Shown here one piece after another: positions 35,033 through 44,394 of a stretch of 64,000 nt of DNA. Within the stretch, counting starts at the first letter, position 1; each line of letters starts with the position of its first letter. The translations under genes and the position numbers were made by a program. The notes under the pieces are model-generated. The model saw only the letters and a program-made list of their open reading frames with translations, did no database searches and was not told the origin of the DNA. The stretch is from contig CAIRDP010000022.1 of NCBI GenBank assembly GCA_903877385.1, forward strand, positions 1 through 64,000, given 5' to 3'. Source of the stretch: an uncultured Bacteroidales bacterium. GTDB lineage: Bacteria > Bacteroidota > Bacteroidia > Bacteroidales > FEN-979.

Positions 35033-35992
35033 TCAGGATCTTTTCCTGACCAGGACAGCTTTAACGGCCTTAAGCACGTCGGGAGTATCGAGCCCGAATT
35101 TCCTCAGGAGTTCTTCAGGGGTGCCGCTTTCACCGAATGAATCATTCACGGCAACCATTTCCACGGGAACCGGGCATTTCCTGGCAAGCAGCTGGGCAAT
35201 GCTGTCGCCAAGGCCCCCGTTCATCTCATGTTCCTCGGCTGTAACAACACATCCTGTTTTATGCACAGAAGCCAGCACGGCTTCCTCATCCAGGGGTTTT
35301 ATGGTATGAATGTCAATGACTTCGGATGAGATCCCCTGTTCCTCAAGCAAACGGCAGGCTTCAAGCGCCTTCCACACCAGGTGGCCTGTGGCAAAAATAC
35401 TCACATCTTTTCCTTCATTCAGCACCAGGGCCTTCCCTATCTCAAATTTTTGGCCGGGAGCGGTGAAATTAGGGACTTTAGGGCGGCCAAACCTCAGATA
35501 TACCGGCCCTTTATGCTGGGCAATAGCAAGAGTGGCCGCTTTGGTCTGGTTGAAATCGCAGGGATTGATCACCGTCATGTTTGGCAGCATCTTCATCATA
35601 CCCAGGTCTTCCATATTCTGATGCGTGGCTCCGTCTTCACCGAGTGTGATGCCGGCATGAGATGCGCAAATTTTTACATTTTTATCAGAATAAGCCACCG
35701 ACTGCCTTATCTGGTCATATACACGGCCTGTCGAAAAATTGGCAAAGGTGCCGGTAAACGGGATCTTCCCTCCTATGGTAAGTCCGGCCGCAATACAGAT
35801 CATATTGGCTTCGGCAATGCCTGTCTGAATAAACCTTTCGGGGAAATCCTTTGCAAAGGCTTCCAGTTTCATTGAAGGGGTGAGATCGGCACAAAGAACA
35901 ACAACAGCGGGATTGGTCTTACCCAGTTCATGCATAGCCTCTCCAAACCCCGAACGGGTATCTTTGGAACCGGAATTGGTGTATTCTTTCAT
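35033..35992 (-). CDS. tktB: Transketolase, C-terminal subunit (split)
   Basis: This is the second polypeptide of a split transketolase (pentose phosphate pathway). It holds the pyrimidine-binding and C-terminal domains: ADLTPSMKLEAFAKDFPERFIQTGIAEANM, AGITLGEDGATHQNMEDLGMMKMLPNMTVINP, GPVYLRFGRPK, and a C-terminal TAEEHEMNGGLGDSIA. The N-terminal partner lies at 37518-38363, but a VWA gene of about 1.4 kb sits between them. The ATG at 35992 starts MKEYTNSG. The symbol is used for the second half by position, not from exact match. Confidence 0.9.
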   Translation of the reverse strand: MKEYTNSGSKDTRSGFGEAMHELGKTNPAVVVLCADLTPSMKLEAFAKDFPERFIQTGIAEANMICIAAGLTIGGKIPFTGTFANFSTGRVYDQIRQSVAYSDKNVKICASHAGITLGEDGATHQNMEDLGMMKMLPNMTVINPCDFNQTKAATLAIAQHKGPVYLRFGRPKVPNFTAPGQKFEIGKALVLNEGKDVSIFATGHLVWKALEACRLLEEQGISSEVIDIHTIKPLDEEAVLASVHKTGCVVTAEEHEMNGGLGDSIAQLLARKCPVPVEMVAVNDSFGESGTPEELLRKFGLDTPDVLKAVKAVLVRKRS

Positions 35993-36004
35993 AGATCAAT
36001 ATTT

Positions 36005-36040
36005 TTAAATGTACCATGTACAATGTACAATATACAAATG
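36005..36040. repeat. GTAC-rich intergenic repeat, copy 1
   Basis: The bases at 36011-36030 (GTACCATGTACAATGTACAA, 20 bases) are identical to 61085-61104. The copy lies between the VWA and transketolase-C genes, directly before the latter's start. It resembles a short REP-type element or the core of a MITE. A third related repeat at 56510-56534 shares the GTAC core. Confidence 0.7.
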
Positions 36041-36074
36041 ATGGTAATAGTTAATAATTGCGGGTTCGGGATCA

Positions 36075-37508
36075 TTAATTTGAATACATTTTGACATTCG
36101 TAGTCTGTCCGCTTTCAACTTTAAAGGACTTCTCCTCGGTATAAGAGGAGGAGTTTGAATATTTCGGCCTGAAAACCACCCTGTAGTTTCCCGGCTGAAG
36201 GTAAAGCGTTTCCTGCTGCTGCTGCGTATCCTTAAGGTTATACAACCATGTAAGCCCTTTCTTTTCTTCAATGTACAGGCTGCCATAGCCATTGGTTACC
36301 CTCTGGATGACAGCTATTCCCGGAGTAGGTATTTCTACAAAGGTGGTATGGCTCTGGGTTACTTCCACATCTTTGACTAAAATCCGGGGCATACACAGTA
36401 TTTCTATATCATATTCCCCAATAAGGTACTTCTCAACCTGGTCGAACTGCTGAACGTTCAGGGTCTGTGTCTGGCCTGATTTCCTGATAATGCAGGGCAG
36501 GTACTTCAGCGTAGCATTGCCCGTTGCCCTGAATGTGAGGTACCCCTGGGGAGCGTCGATGCCGACCACGGTATGTTTGCCTGGTGTAAGCTTAACGGAG
36601 TCCTTCCTGAGTGAAGGTATGGTATGGACCACTATATTGTAGGTGGCCAGGGGATCCACGTCCAGTGTATCAGGAAGTCCCTTTGCATTGAGTGAATGAA
36701 TGAAATTGTATTTGATCAGCCCGCTCCTGCTGTCATAAAAGGTCATTGCAACATTCGTTTCGGTAGGGTTATGCGATTGGTCGAGCAGGTTAACCTGCAT
36801 GGTTGTGGGGTTCAGGGTACGGCTGATGATGACCTTGAGGGCATTTGCAAACTCCTTTTCATTACTGGCGTCAAAATAGGTTCCAACGCAATCAAACTGG
36901 TCTTTGAAGTTTTTACCTATCCCCACGATAAACGGTTTTAGTGCAATGCCTTTCTGCTGGAGCTCGGCTGAAACCGCACAGGGGTCTCCCCCGCATTCTT
37001 CAAGGCCGTCGGTAATCAGGATGATGACATTACGGCAATGATCGCAGGGAGGGAAGTCTTTTGCGGCCAGGGAAAGGGAATAGGCTATAGGGGTGGTTCC
37101 GCTCGGGCTGATGACTTTAAGCACATGTTTTATCTTTGCCGTATTGTCAATGGCAAAAGGGACCTCCAGCTTGGAATCGCTGCAGTCCTGGGGCGGAAAT
37201 GGTTTCTGATGACCATAAACCCTCAGTGCCAGTTCCAGGTCGGGCAGTGTTTTGAGGCTGTCGAGCAATGCCGAGAAAAGCCGGGTGGCAATATTGAACT
37301 TGGAATCGCTCTGCCACCTCCCGTACATACTCTGGGAGGCATCGAATACGAATAATATCCTTGTGACAATTTTGGGTTTATCAGGTTCCTTCCTGGCCTG
37401 GCTGTATACTTCGGGCATTAAGGTCGGCAGAAGCAAGAATAAAAAAATTCCAGATGACTTCCACAATGTATGCATGAGCTTTATAGTTTTTCCTGTAAGT
37501 GATCGCAT
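36075..37508 (-). CDS. VWA domain-containing secreted protein
   Basis: A 477-residue protein. After a signal-like N-terminus (SSGIFLFLLLPTLMPEVYSQ), residues ~45-205 form a von Willebrand A domain with a near-perfect MIDAS: FDASQSMYG (Asp-x-Ser-x-Ser), a mid-domain Thr (PSGTTPIAYSL) and LITDGLEECGGDPC. The remainder (about 220-477) is beta-rich with PEGA-like segments (GSLYIEEKKGLTWLYNLKD, LQPGNYRVVFRP). It is probably periplasmic or surface-exposed and may bind a protein partner through the metal site. It sits between the two halves of transketolase, in the same direction; no functional reason is visible. ATG 37508 begins 9 bases after the transketolase-N stop; ATG 37475 is an alternative. 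Confidence 0.88.
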   Translation of the reverse strand: MRSLTGKTIKLMHTLWKSSGIFLFLLLPTLMPEVYSQARKEPDKPKIVTRILFVFDASQSMYGRWQSDSKFNIATRLFSALLDSLKTLPDLELALRVYGHQKPFPPQDCSDSKLEVPFAIDNTAKIKHVLKVISPSGTTPIAYSLSLAAKDFPPCDHCRNVIILITDGLEECGGDPCAVSAELQQKGIALKPFIVGIGKNFKDQFDCVGTYFDASNEKEFANALKVIISRTLNPTTMQVNLLDQSHNPTETNVAMTFYDSRSGLIKYNFIHSLNAKGLPDTLDVDPLATYNIVVHTIPSLRKDSVKLTPGKHTVVGIDAPQGYLTFRATGNATLKYLPCIIRKSGQTQTLNVQQFDQVEKYLIGEYDIEILCMPRILVKDVEVTQSHTTFVEIPTPGIAVIQRVTNGYGSLYIEEKKGLTWLYNLKDTQQQQETLYLQPGNYRVVFRPKYSNSSSYTEEKSFKVESGQTTNVKMYSN

Positions 37509-37517
37509 AGCTGTAAG

Positions 37518-38363
37518 CTAATAATCGCCCAGGGTTTCCTGTAACTGGCTTAATGCCTTTGCCGCCTGTTCATTATTCGGAGGAACCCCGTGCCATTCAT
37601 GGTTGTCCATCATAAAGTCCACACCGCAGCCCATATGCGTATGCATGATGATCATATTGGGTTTTCCTTTGCCTGTCCTGGTCTTTACGGTATTGAGAAC
37701 GCTCAGTACTTCCCTGGTATTATTCCCGTCCATATCGGTTACTTCCCAGCCGAAGGCTTCAAATTTGGCTCTCAGGTTACCCAATGGCATCACCTTATCC
37801 ACAGGGCCGTCGATTTGTTTCCCGTTATAATCGACCACGGCGACCAGGTTATCCACTTTCCTGGCAGGAGCAAACATCAATGCCTCCCAGTTCTGGCCTT
37901 CCTGGAGTTCACCATCCCCGCACAGGGTATAAATAAGATGAGGGTCGCCGTTCATTTTTTTTGCAATCGCAGCCCCTATGGATACCGAAAGGCCCTGGCC
38001 CAGGGAACCTGATGCAATACGTATGCCGGGAAGTTTATCCATTGGCGAAGGATGGCCCTGAAGGCGGCTGCCGAGCTTGCGCAATGTGCCCAGTTCATGA
38101 ACCGGGAAGAAGCCGTACCTGGCCATAACGCTGTACCAGGCCGGGGCAAGATGGCCGTTTGAGAGGAAAAAGAGATCTTCCTGTTTGCCGTCCATATCGA
38201 AGGCGGCAGCATCGGGACGCATGATTTCAAAGTATAAAACGGTTAAAAAATCAGCTACCCCCAGGGATCCGCCCGGATGCCCTGAAGCGGCCCCGTTAAC
38301 CATCCTGATGATATCCCTCCTTACCTGTGTGGAAATCTGCTGCAGTTCTTCTATAGTAGGCAT
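37518..38363 (-). CDS. tktA: Transketolase, N-terminal subunit (split)
   Basis: A 281-residue thiamine-diphosphate-binding half of transketolase. Visible: MVNGAASGHPGGSLGVADFL, LSNGHLAPAWYSVMA, the ThDP motif GDGELQEGQNWEALMFA (Gly-Asp-Gly...Asn), IDGPVDKVMPLGNLRAKFEAFGW. It would pair with the product of 35033-35992. A -7 box lies 29 bases upstream. The next gene (VWA) starts 9 bases after its stop. Confidence 0.93.
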   Translation of the reverse strand: MPTIEELQQISTQVRRDIIRMVNGAASGHPGGSLGVADFLTVLYFEIMRPDAAAFDMDGKQEDLFFLSNGHLAPAWYSVMARYGFFPVHELGTLRKLGSRLQGHPSPMDKLPGIRIASGSLGQGLSVSIGAAIAKKMNGDPHLIYTLCGDGELQEGQNWEALMFAPARKVDNLVAVVDYNGKQIDGPVDKVMPLGNLRAKFEAFGWEVTDMDGNNTREVLSVLNTVKTRTGKGKPNMIIMHTHMGCGVDFMMDNHEWHGVPPNNEQAAKALSQLQETLGDY

Positions 38364-38391
38364 CGCATTACTTAAATTTGCATATACCGGC

Positions 38392-38399
38392 CAAAGATA
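38392..38399 (-). promoter_or_regulatory. -7 box TATCTTTG for the transketolase/VWA operon
   Basis: An exact TAnnTTTG match on the minus strand, 29 bases before ATG 38363. Confidence 0.5.
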
Positions 38400-38519
38400 T
38401 GGGAATCATCCCTGCCGGGCAGGCTGATGTTAATAAAAAGGGATAAGATTTCATCCGTTTCACTGCAATTTTAGCTTCTTTTGTTTTGCAGCAAATAAAG
38501 GCATTTTACTAAGGATACA

Positions 38520-41438
38520 GTGAAGAAACTTATAATTATATTTCCCCTGGTTTTCCTGGCAGGCATTATGGTTCAGGCCCAGGGCATTCAAAGGGCCGAC
38601 AGCCTTTGGGCCGACTCGGTATTCAGGCAGCTTTCGCCCGAGCAGAAGATAGCCCAGCTGTTCATGATAAGGGCATACTCTTATAAAGATTCAACTTACA
38701 AGGACAGCCTTACATCGGTTGTTTCAAGCTGCCAACCGGGAGGGATATGTTTTTTTAAGGGCACGCCTTACGCCCAGGCCGGTTTTACAAACAGGCTGCA
38801 AACGGCCAGCAAGGTTCCATTGCTGGTTGCAATCGACGCCGAATGGGGGCTCGGAATGCGGCTCGACAGCGCCATTGCTTTTCCCAGGCCGATAACGCTT
38901 GGCGCCATGTCCGACGATACGCTGATTTACCAGATGGCGGCAGGGATTGCGGCCGACTGCCGAAGGCTGGGCATCCAGATAAATTTCGCCCCTGTGGCCG
39001 ACATCAACTGCAATCCTTTGAACCCGGTGATCAATTTCAGGTCATTCGGGGAGAACAGATACAGGGTGGCTTCCAAAAGCCTCGCTTATATGAAAGGGCT
39101 GCAGGATAACGGGGTCATGGCTGTTGCAAAACATTTCCCCGGGCATGGAGATACCGATTCCGATTCACACCTTACCCTGCCCATCATCAGGCATTCCGCT
39201 GAAAGGATGGATTCGGTGGAACTATACCCTTTCAAGGTTCTGATCAATAACGGAGTGGAGGGGATCATGATCGCACATCTCTTCCTTCCCTGTTACGATT
39301 CCGCCCTCAATGCAGCTGCAACGCTTTCAAAGCCGGTGGTAAGCGGGCTGCTCAGGGATAAACTCGGCTTTAAGGGCTTTGCCATTACCGACGCACTTGA
39401 CATGCAGGGGGTTGCAAAATATTTCAAACCCGGGGAGATAGAGCTGAAAGCATTGCAGGCCGGCAATGATATTCTCCTTCTTCCCCAGCATCTGGATGAA
39501 GCCATCAGTTACATAAAAGCAGCCGCCGACAGCAATATTGTTCCCTGGGCGGTAATCGATAAAACATGCTTCCGCATACTGATGTTAAAAAGCGGGCTGG
39601 GTGCCAGTAAAACGCCTGTGGACCTGCATAATCTCTATGCCGACCTGAACCGGAGGTCGTCGGTTCTGCTTCAGAAGGAAGGGTTTGCTTCGGCCCTCAC
39701 TCTGGTAAAAAACGATGTAGGTTTAGTCCCCCTCATTTCTCTCGATAAAAGGCATATAGCATATCTGGGCATAGGCGATAAACCCGGGAATAAATTCTCG
39801 GAAACCCTGGGCAAATATGCCGATGTGAGTTCTTTTTTTTTACCCCATGAATTTGGTAATCAGGCACGTGACAGCATACTAAACAAATTGAAAACATTCG
39901 GGGCGATCATCATCGGCTTGCATAATATGACCGGCTATCCCACCGATAATTTCCATCTTTCGAGGCAGGCGCTCGAGTTGGCCGATACAATTTCAAAGAT
40001 CTCCAGAACAGCCCTTGTTGTATTTGGCAACCCTTATTCACTGGGACTTCTGCCTAAGGACTTCAAGGCCGAATCCATCCTGGTTGCTTACCAGGACTTC
40101 CCCGTAACCCAGCTTCTTGCCGCCGAAGTCCTTTTTGGAGGAATAACTGCCCGGGGTCATTTGCCTGTGAGCCCCTCGGGCTTCCATTATGGAGAAGGAG
40201 AGGAAACCGATAAAACCAGGGTCTCCTTTGTGATGCCCGAAGAGATTGGGCTCACCGAATCTTCACTTGGGGTCATCGATTCCCTGGCCGGGGACGGTGT
40301 TGTGAGTGGCGCTTATCCCGGATGCCAGGTACTGCTTGCCAAAGACGGCAAAGTATTCTATAACAAGGCATTCGGTCATCCGCAGTATAATGACACAGTT
40401 ACAACAGTTAATACTGATCTTTACGATATTGCTTCGGTAACGAAGGTGGCAGCCACTACCCTGGCCATCATGAAACTGTACGAGGAGGGGAAATTGAATC
40501 CCGGCGACAGCCTTGGCAGGTTCCTGGCCGGAGTAAAAGGTTCGAACAAGTCGGGCATGAGCATCCGCGACATCATGACTCACAGGGCGGGGCTTCAGTC
40601 ATGGATCCCGTTTTACAAAAAAGTGAGCAGTGCGCATGCCCGGGATACCAGCGTTTTCAGAAGCGATTCAAGCGGCAGGTTCCCGCTTAAGGTCGCTGAG
40701 CATCTGTATATACTGGCATCATACCCCGACTCGATATACAAGCAGATCATTCAAACGCCCCTAGGCGAGAAAGGGAAATACCTTTACAGCGATATAGGCT
40801 TTTACCTTCTGAGGCTGGTGGTTGAAAAACTAAGCGGGAAACCGTTTGATATTTACCTTGACGAGACCTTTTACAAGCCCCTGGGGCTCAGCCATACAGG
40901 TTTCAACCCATATAAAAAATTCCCGATCGGGATGATCATGCCCACCGAAAACGATACGGAGTTCAGGAAACAGCTGGTGAGGGGGTACGTTCATGACCCG
41001 GGGGCTGCCATGCTGGGAGGGATATCGGGGCATGCCGGTATATTCACAAACTCCCTTGAACTTGGGGTAATCATGCAGATGTTGCTGAACCGCGGAAGTT
41101 ACGGGGGGAAGCAATTCCTGCTGCCTTCCACCGTAAAAGAATTTACAAGCTGCCAGTTTCCCGGCAGCGGGAACCGCAGGGCCCTTGGTTTTGACAAACC
41201 TCTTCAGAATTATAAACCCGACAGTCCCAGCTGCAAAAGCGCTTCCACCGAAAGCTTCGGCCATAGCGGATTCACAGGCACCTACACCTGGGCCGACCCT
41301 TCAAACGGCCTGCTTTATATCTTCCTTTCAAACAGGGTTTGTCCTTCGGCAACCAACCAGAAGCTGAGGGATATGAATATCCGCACGAATATTCAGCAAG
41401 CTGTATATGATCTGTTTGAAAAGTTTGGAGTCAAATAA
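38520..41438 (+). CDS. GH3 N-acetylglucosaminidase / serine beta-lactamase-like fusion, secreted
   Basis: A 972-residue fusion of a NagZ-like glycosidase and a beta-lactamase/PBP4*-like hydrolase. Signal peptide 1-20. GH3 (about 25-380): NagZ signature AKHFPGHGDTDSDSHL (Lys204, His205, Asp213/Asp215 with His217 as the His/Asp dyad) and the nucleophile Asp in FAITDALDM. A GH3 C-domain-like region spans ~400-560. Beta-lactamase-like part (about 580-965): SVTK with Ser639 and Lys642, YSDIG for the Tyr-x-x motif, and HSGFTGTYTWADP. The two activities may cut glycan and stem peptide of peptidoglycan. Such fusions are known in Bacteroidota. The start is GTG. Confidence 0.92.
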   Translation: MKKLIIIFPLVFLAGIMVQAQGIQRADSLWADSVFRQLSPEQKIAQLFMIRAYSYKDSTYKDSLTSVVSSCQPGGICFFKGTPYAQAGFTNRLQTASKVPLLVAIDAEWGLGMRLDSAIAFPRPITLGAMSDDTLIYQMAAGIAADCRRLGIQINFAPVADINCNPLNPVINFRSFGENRYRVASKSLAYMKGLQDNGVMAVAKHFPGHGDTDSDSHLTLPIIRHSAERMDSVELYPFKVLINNGVEGIMIAHLFLPCYDSALNAAATLSKPVVSGLLRDKLGFKGFAITDALDMQGVAKYFKPGEIELKALQAGNDILLLPQHLDEAISYIKAAADSNIVPWAVIDKTCFRILMLKSGLGASKTPVDLHNLYADLNRRSSVLLQKEGFASALTLVKNDVGLVPLISLDKRHIAYLGIGDKPGNKFSETLGKYADVSSFFLPHEFGNQARDSILNKLKTFGAIIIGLHNMTGYPTDNFHLSRQALELADTISKISRTALVVFGNPYSLGLLPKDFKAESILVAYQDFPVTQLLAAEVLFGGITARGHLPVSPSGFHYGEGEETDKTRVSFVMPEEIGLTESSLGVIDSLAGDGVVSGAYPGCQVLLAKDGKVFYNKAFGHPQYNDTVTTVNTDLYDIASVTKVAATTLAIMKLYEEGKLNPGDSLGRFLAGVKGSNKSGMSIRDIMTHRAGLQSWIPFYKKVSSAHARDTSVFRSDSSGRFPLKVAEHLYILASYPDSIYKQIIQTPLGEKGKYLYSDIGFYLLRLVVEKLSGKPFDIYLDETFYKPLGLSHTGFNPYKKFPIGMIMPTENDTEFRKQLVRGYVHDPGAAMLGGISGHAGIFTNSLELGVIMQMLLNRGSYGGKQFLLPSTVKEFTSCQFPGSGNRRALGFDKPLQNYKPDSPSCKSASTESFGHSGFTGTYTWADPSNGLLYIFLSNRVCPSATNQKLRDMNIRTNIQQAVYDLFEKFGVK

Positions 41439-41439
41439 T

Positions 41440-41447
41440 TACCTTTG
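41440..41447 (+). promoter_or_regulatory. -7 box TACCTTTG for the unknown membrane protein gene
   Basis: An exact TAnnTTTG match, 27 bases before ATG 41474, right after the GH3 fusion stop. Confidence 0.5.
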
Positions 41448-41473
41448 CCCGCAAACCAAAAACCAGGACCAAA

Positions 41474-42298
41474 ATGAAAAATTACCAATCAGCCCTGATC
41501 TGGGTGTTTGCCTTCCTTTTTACGGCAGGCCTTGCAGTATATCAAAAGATGACAGGACCCACATACCCGGCGCGCAGTGAAATACAGCTGGAATCAACAC
41601 TTGTAAAATACAAACTTCCCCGTTCGGGCGACTGCGGGCAGGATATGCCTGTACAGATCAGCATTGCCGACACCTCGGTTCACGGTAAATTCACTTTTAA
41701 GCGGTATAAAAGCAATGACGAATGGACCACTGTTCCCATGATCAGGGAGGGTGGTGAACTGGTATCCATGGTACCCATGCAGCCTGAAGCAGGTAAAGTG
41801 TCGTATAAAATAGACCTTGTAAAGAACGGGCAGATCTATCCCCTGTACAACGGCCATGAAGTTGTTCTGAGGTTCAAGGGCCATGTACCTTTGATCATAC
41901 TGATACTGCATATATTTGCGATCTTCGGAGCCATGCTGCTATCGACCGTCACCTGCCTGATGGCGATTTTCAAAGGAAAAAACATCCTCAGGTACATCTG
42001 GCTTACCGTGATATTCTTCTTCGCAGGAGGTTTGATCCTTGGCCCCATCGTCCAGAAATTCGCCTTTGACGCGTTCTGGACGGGATGGCCTTTCGGCCAT
42101 GACCTTACCGATAACAAAACATTCCTCGGTCTGGTTTTCTGGATCATTGCACTGGTTATACAATACCGTAAACCCGGCAACCGCACCTGGCCGGTTATTG
42201 CAGGGATTGTTTTCCTGGTCGTGTTCCTGATCCCGCACAGCGCGCTCGGTTCTGAGATCGACTACACAAAACAGCCCCCTGCTCAACAGGGAAAATAA
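41474..42298 (+). CDS. Hypothetical membrane protein
   Basis: A 274-residue protein with one N-terminal membrane anchor, a soluble beta-rich region (about 30-135) with conserved-looking stretches (CGQDMPVQISIADTSVHGKFTFKRY), and four or five membrane segments (about 138-265), ending in a short cytoplasmic or periplasmic tail. The layout suggests an extracytoplasmic beta domain fixed to a membrane module. I know no named family for it. It has its own -7 box. A role in the envelope is inference. Confidence 0.65.
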   Translation: MKNYQSALIWVFAFLFTAGLAVYQKMTGPTYPARSEIQLESTLVKYKLPRSGDCGQDMPVQISIADTSVHGKFTFKRYKSNDEWTTVPMIREGGELVSMVPMQPEAGKVSYKIDLVKNGQIYPLYNGHEVVLRFKGHVPLIILILHIFAIFGAMLLSTVTCLMAIFKGKNILRYIWLTVIFFFAGGLILGPIVQKFAFDAFWTGWPFGHDLTDNKTFLGLVFWIIALVIQYRKPGNRTWPVIAGIVFLVVFLIPHSALGSEIDYTKQPPAQQGK

Positions 42299-42322
42299 TA
42301 AGTCTTTAAGGTTGTTTGCGGA

Positions 42323-44386
42323 TTACTTTTTCCGTTCGATCCTGATCCTCGCGTCTACTGCGAGGATTCTATCTTCTTTCCCGAGAAGGGGATTGAAATC
42401 CAGTTCAACAATTTCAGGAGCAGCCTGCAATAAAGCCGAAAGGCGTACCAGAACATCGGCAAAAGCCTCTTCGCTTATGCCTTTTTGACCTCGCACTCCC
42501 TGAATGATCCTGTAGCTTTTCAGGCTGCGGATCATTGACAGGGCTTCATCGGTTGAGAGAGGTGAAAGCCCGGCTGCGACATCTTTCAGGACTTCTATAA
42601 ATATCCCGCCCATACCGCAGAGTATCATATGCCCGAATTTGGGTTCATACTTGGCGCCGGCGAAAAGTTCAGTTCCCGTAAGCATAGGCTGGATAAGGAT
42701 TGCAGTAGTGTCCTTTATCCTGATCATGCGGTCGAATTCGGCCATTGCCCCGGCCTCATCCTTAACGTTAAGCACCACGCCCCCGACATCCGATTTGTGG
42801 ACAGGGCCAACAACTTTCATAACTACAGGGAATCCCAGCCTGGCTGCGGCTTTGGCAGCATCTTCCCGGCTCTTCACTACGCTCTCCCCTGCCCTGGGTA
42901 TACCGGCGGCATCCATCAGTTCCTGTATGGAAGCAGGGTTAAGATAGCCATCGTCGGAAGTAGTGATGATTCTGCGGATGACGTCCACGTTAACTTTGGG
43001 CAGTTCCGGTTCGGCCAAAGCCGGAGCCGGGGTATTGTAAACCCTGCAAAGGGCATTTCCAAAACTCACCTCATCGGGGAAAAATGTCTTGCCTTTATCC
43101 AGGAAATCAGCGATCTCTTCGGCAGCCGTCATTACTGAAGGAAGAACAGGGAATATCGGTTTGGCCGAGGTTCTCATTTTATCAAGCAAAACCTCGTATA
43201 CATCGAAAATGCGGGTCAGCCCGGGGGTTCCGAAAATGACGGCCATGCCGTCGATCTCCCTGAACTGCTTGTCACAGTAATCGATGATGAGGCCAAGCTG
43301 GTGTGCGGTACCTGTAGCCAGGAAATCAATGGGATTTCCCACCGAGGAGCCGGGGTAAAGCTGGGAGAGCAGTTCTTTGGCTTCAGGACTTTCAATATGG
43401 GGTACAAACATCCCCCCGTTTGACAAGGCGTCGGTGAGCATCACGGCAGGACCTCCTGCGTGGGTGATCACGGCGATGTTCTTCCCCTTCAGTTTAGGGT
43501 ACATGAAGATGGATGCGACGCTGATCAGGTCTCCCCTTCCGTAGCAGCGAACGATGCCGGCCTTACGGAATAATGCGTTCACAGCAACATCCGGGCTGGC
43601 CAGGGCTCCGGTATGCGATGATGCGGCCCTGCTGCCGGCTTCTGAGGACCCGGCCTTGATGGCAGCTATCCTGCAGCCTTTCCTGATCAGTGATGAAGCG
43701 TGCTTCAGGAGCATTGCAGGTTTTGTGATATTTTCGAGGTAAAGCAGTTTGACTGGCGCGCTGGTTTCCGGGTCATAATTCTCATCAAGGTAGGCAAGGA
43801 TCTCTTCGGCACCCATCTGGGCGCTGTTCCCCACCGAGAAAACATTTGCAAAAGTAAGTCCGTTGGGTATGCCTGCCTCCATGATGAAACAGGCGGTAGC
43901 CCCGGAACCCGAAATGAAATCGCATCCCCTGGGATCCAGTTTCGGCACAGGATGAGTAAATATACCGGTATAATGAGGAGTCATAACTCCGACGCAGTTT
44001 GGTCCGATAAGAGCTCCGTTTACGCTGTTTACTATTTCAACGATTTGTCTTTCAAGTTCTTTACCGGCCTGGCTTTCTTCGCTGAACCCTGCAGAAAGGA
44101 TGATAAATGCATGTGTATTTTTCCGGTAGGCAAGCAGCTCTACTGTTTCAGGAATATAGTTGGCCGCTATGGCAATAATAGCAAGATCCACCTCGGGCAG
44201 GTCATTCAGGTCCTTATAGCATGTGATTCCCTGGACTTCAGATTCTTTGAGATTCGTTACATATAAGCGGCCCTTGAAATTACCGTCAAGCAGGTTTTTA
44301 AGAATGGCTCCTCCGGGTTTCCGGGTATCATTGGATCCTCCCACGACGACTATGCTTTGTGGATGCAGTAGCGATTTGTTCAGCAT
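42323..44386 (-). CDS. ADP-forming acyl-CoA synthetase (acetate-CoA ligase type), fused alpha-beta
   Basis: A 687-residue NDP-forming acyl-CoA synthetase, normally converting an acyl-CoA, ADP and phosphate to an acid, CoA and ATP. Residues ~1-130: CoA-binding Rossmann domain (VVVGGSNDTRKPGGAILKNLL). ~140-450: two succinyl-CoA-ligase-like domains, with the phospho-His region SSHTGALASPDVAVNA. ~470-687: ATP-grasp (AAKAAARLGFPVVMKVVGPVHKSDVGGV; GAKYEPKFGHMILCGMGG). The enzyme can give ATP from fermentation products such as acetate or propionate. It stands 8 bases from the DUF1295 gene. Confidence 0.93.
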   Translation of the reverse strand: MLNKSLLHPQSIVVVGGSNDTRKPGGAILKNLLDGNFKGRLYVTNLKESEVQGITCYKDLNDLPEVDLAIIAIAANYIPETVELLAYRKNTHAFIILSAGFSEESQAGKELERQIVEIVNSVNGALIGPNCVGVMTPHYTGIFTHPVPKLDPRGCDFISGSGATACFIMEAGIPNGLTFANVFSVGNSAQMGAEEILAYLDENYDPETSAPVKLLYLENITKPAMLLKHASSLIRKGCRIAAIKAGSSEAGSRAASSHTGALASPDVAVNALFRKAGIVRCYGRGDLISVASIFMYPKLKGKNIAVITHAGGPAVMLTDALSNGGMFVPHIESPEAKELLSQLYPGSSVGNPIDFLATGTAHQLGLIIDYCDKQFREIDGMAVIFGTPGLTRIFDVYEVLLDKMRTSAKPIFPVLPSVMTAAEEIADFLDKGKTFFPDEVSFGNALCRVYNTPAPALAEPELPKVNVDVIRRIITTSDDGYLNPASIQELMDAAGIPRAGESVVKSREDAAKAAARLGFPVVMKVVGPVHKSDVGGVVLNVKDEAGAMAEFDRMIRIKDTTAILIQPMLTGTELFAGAKYEPKFGHMILCGMGGIFIEVLKDVAAGLSPLSTDEALSMIRSLKSYRIIQGVRGQKGISEEAFADVLVRLSALLQAAPEIVELDFNPLLGKEDRILAVDARIRIERKK

Positions 44387-44394
44387 AAACAGTA

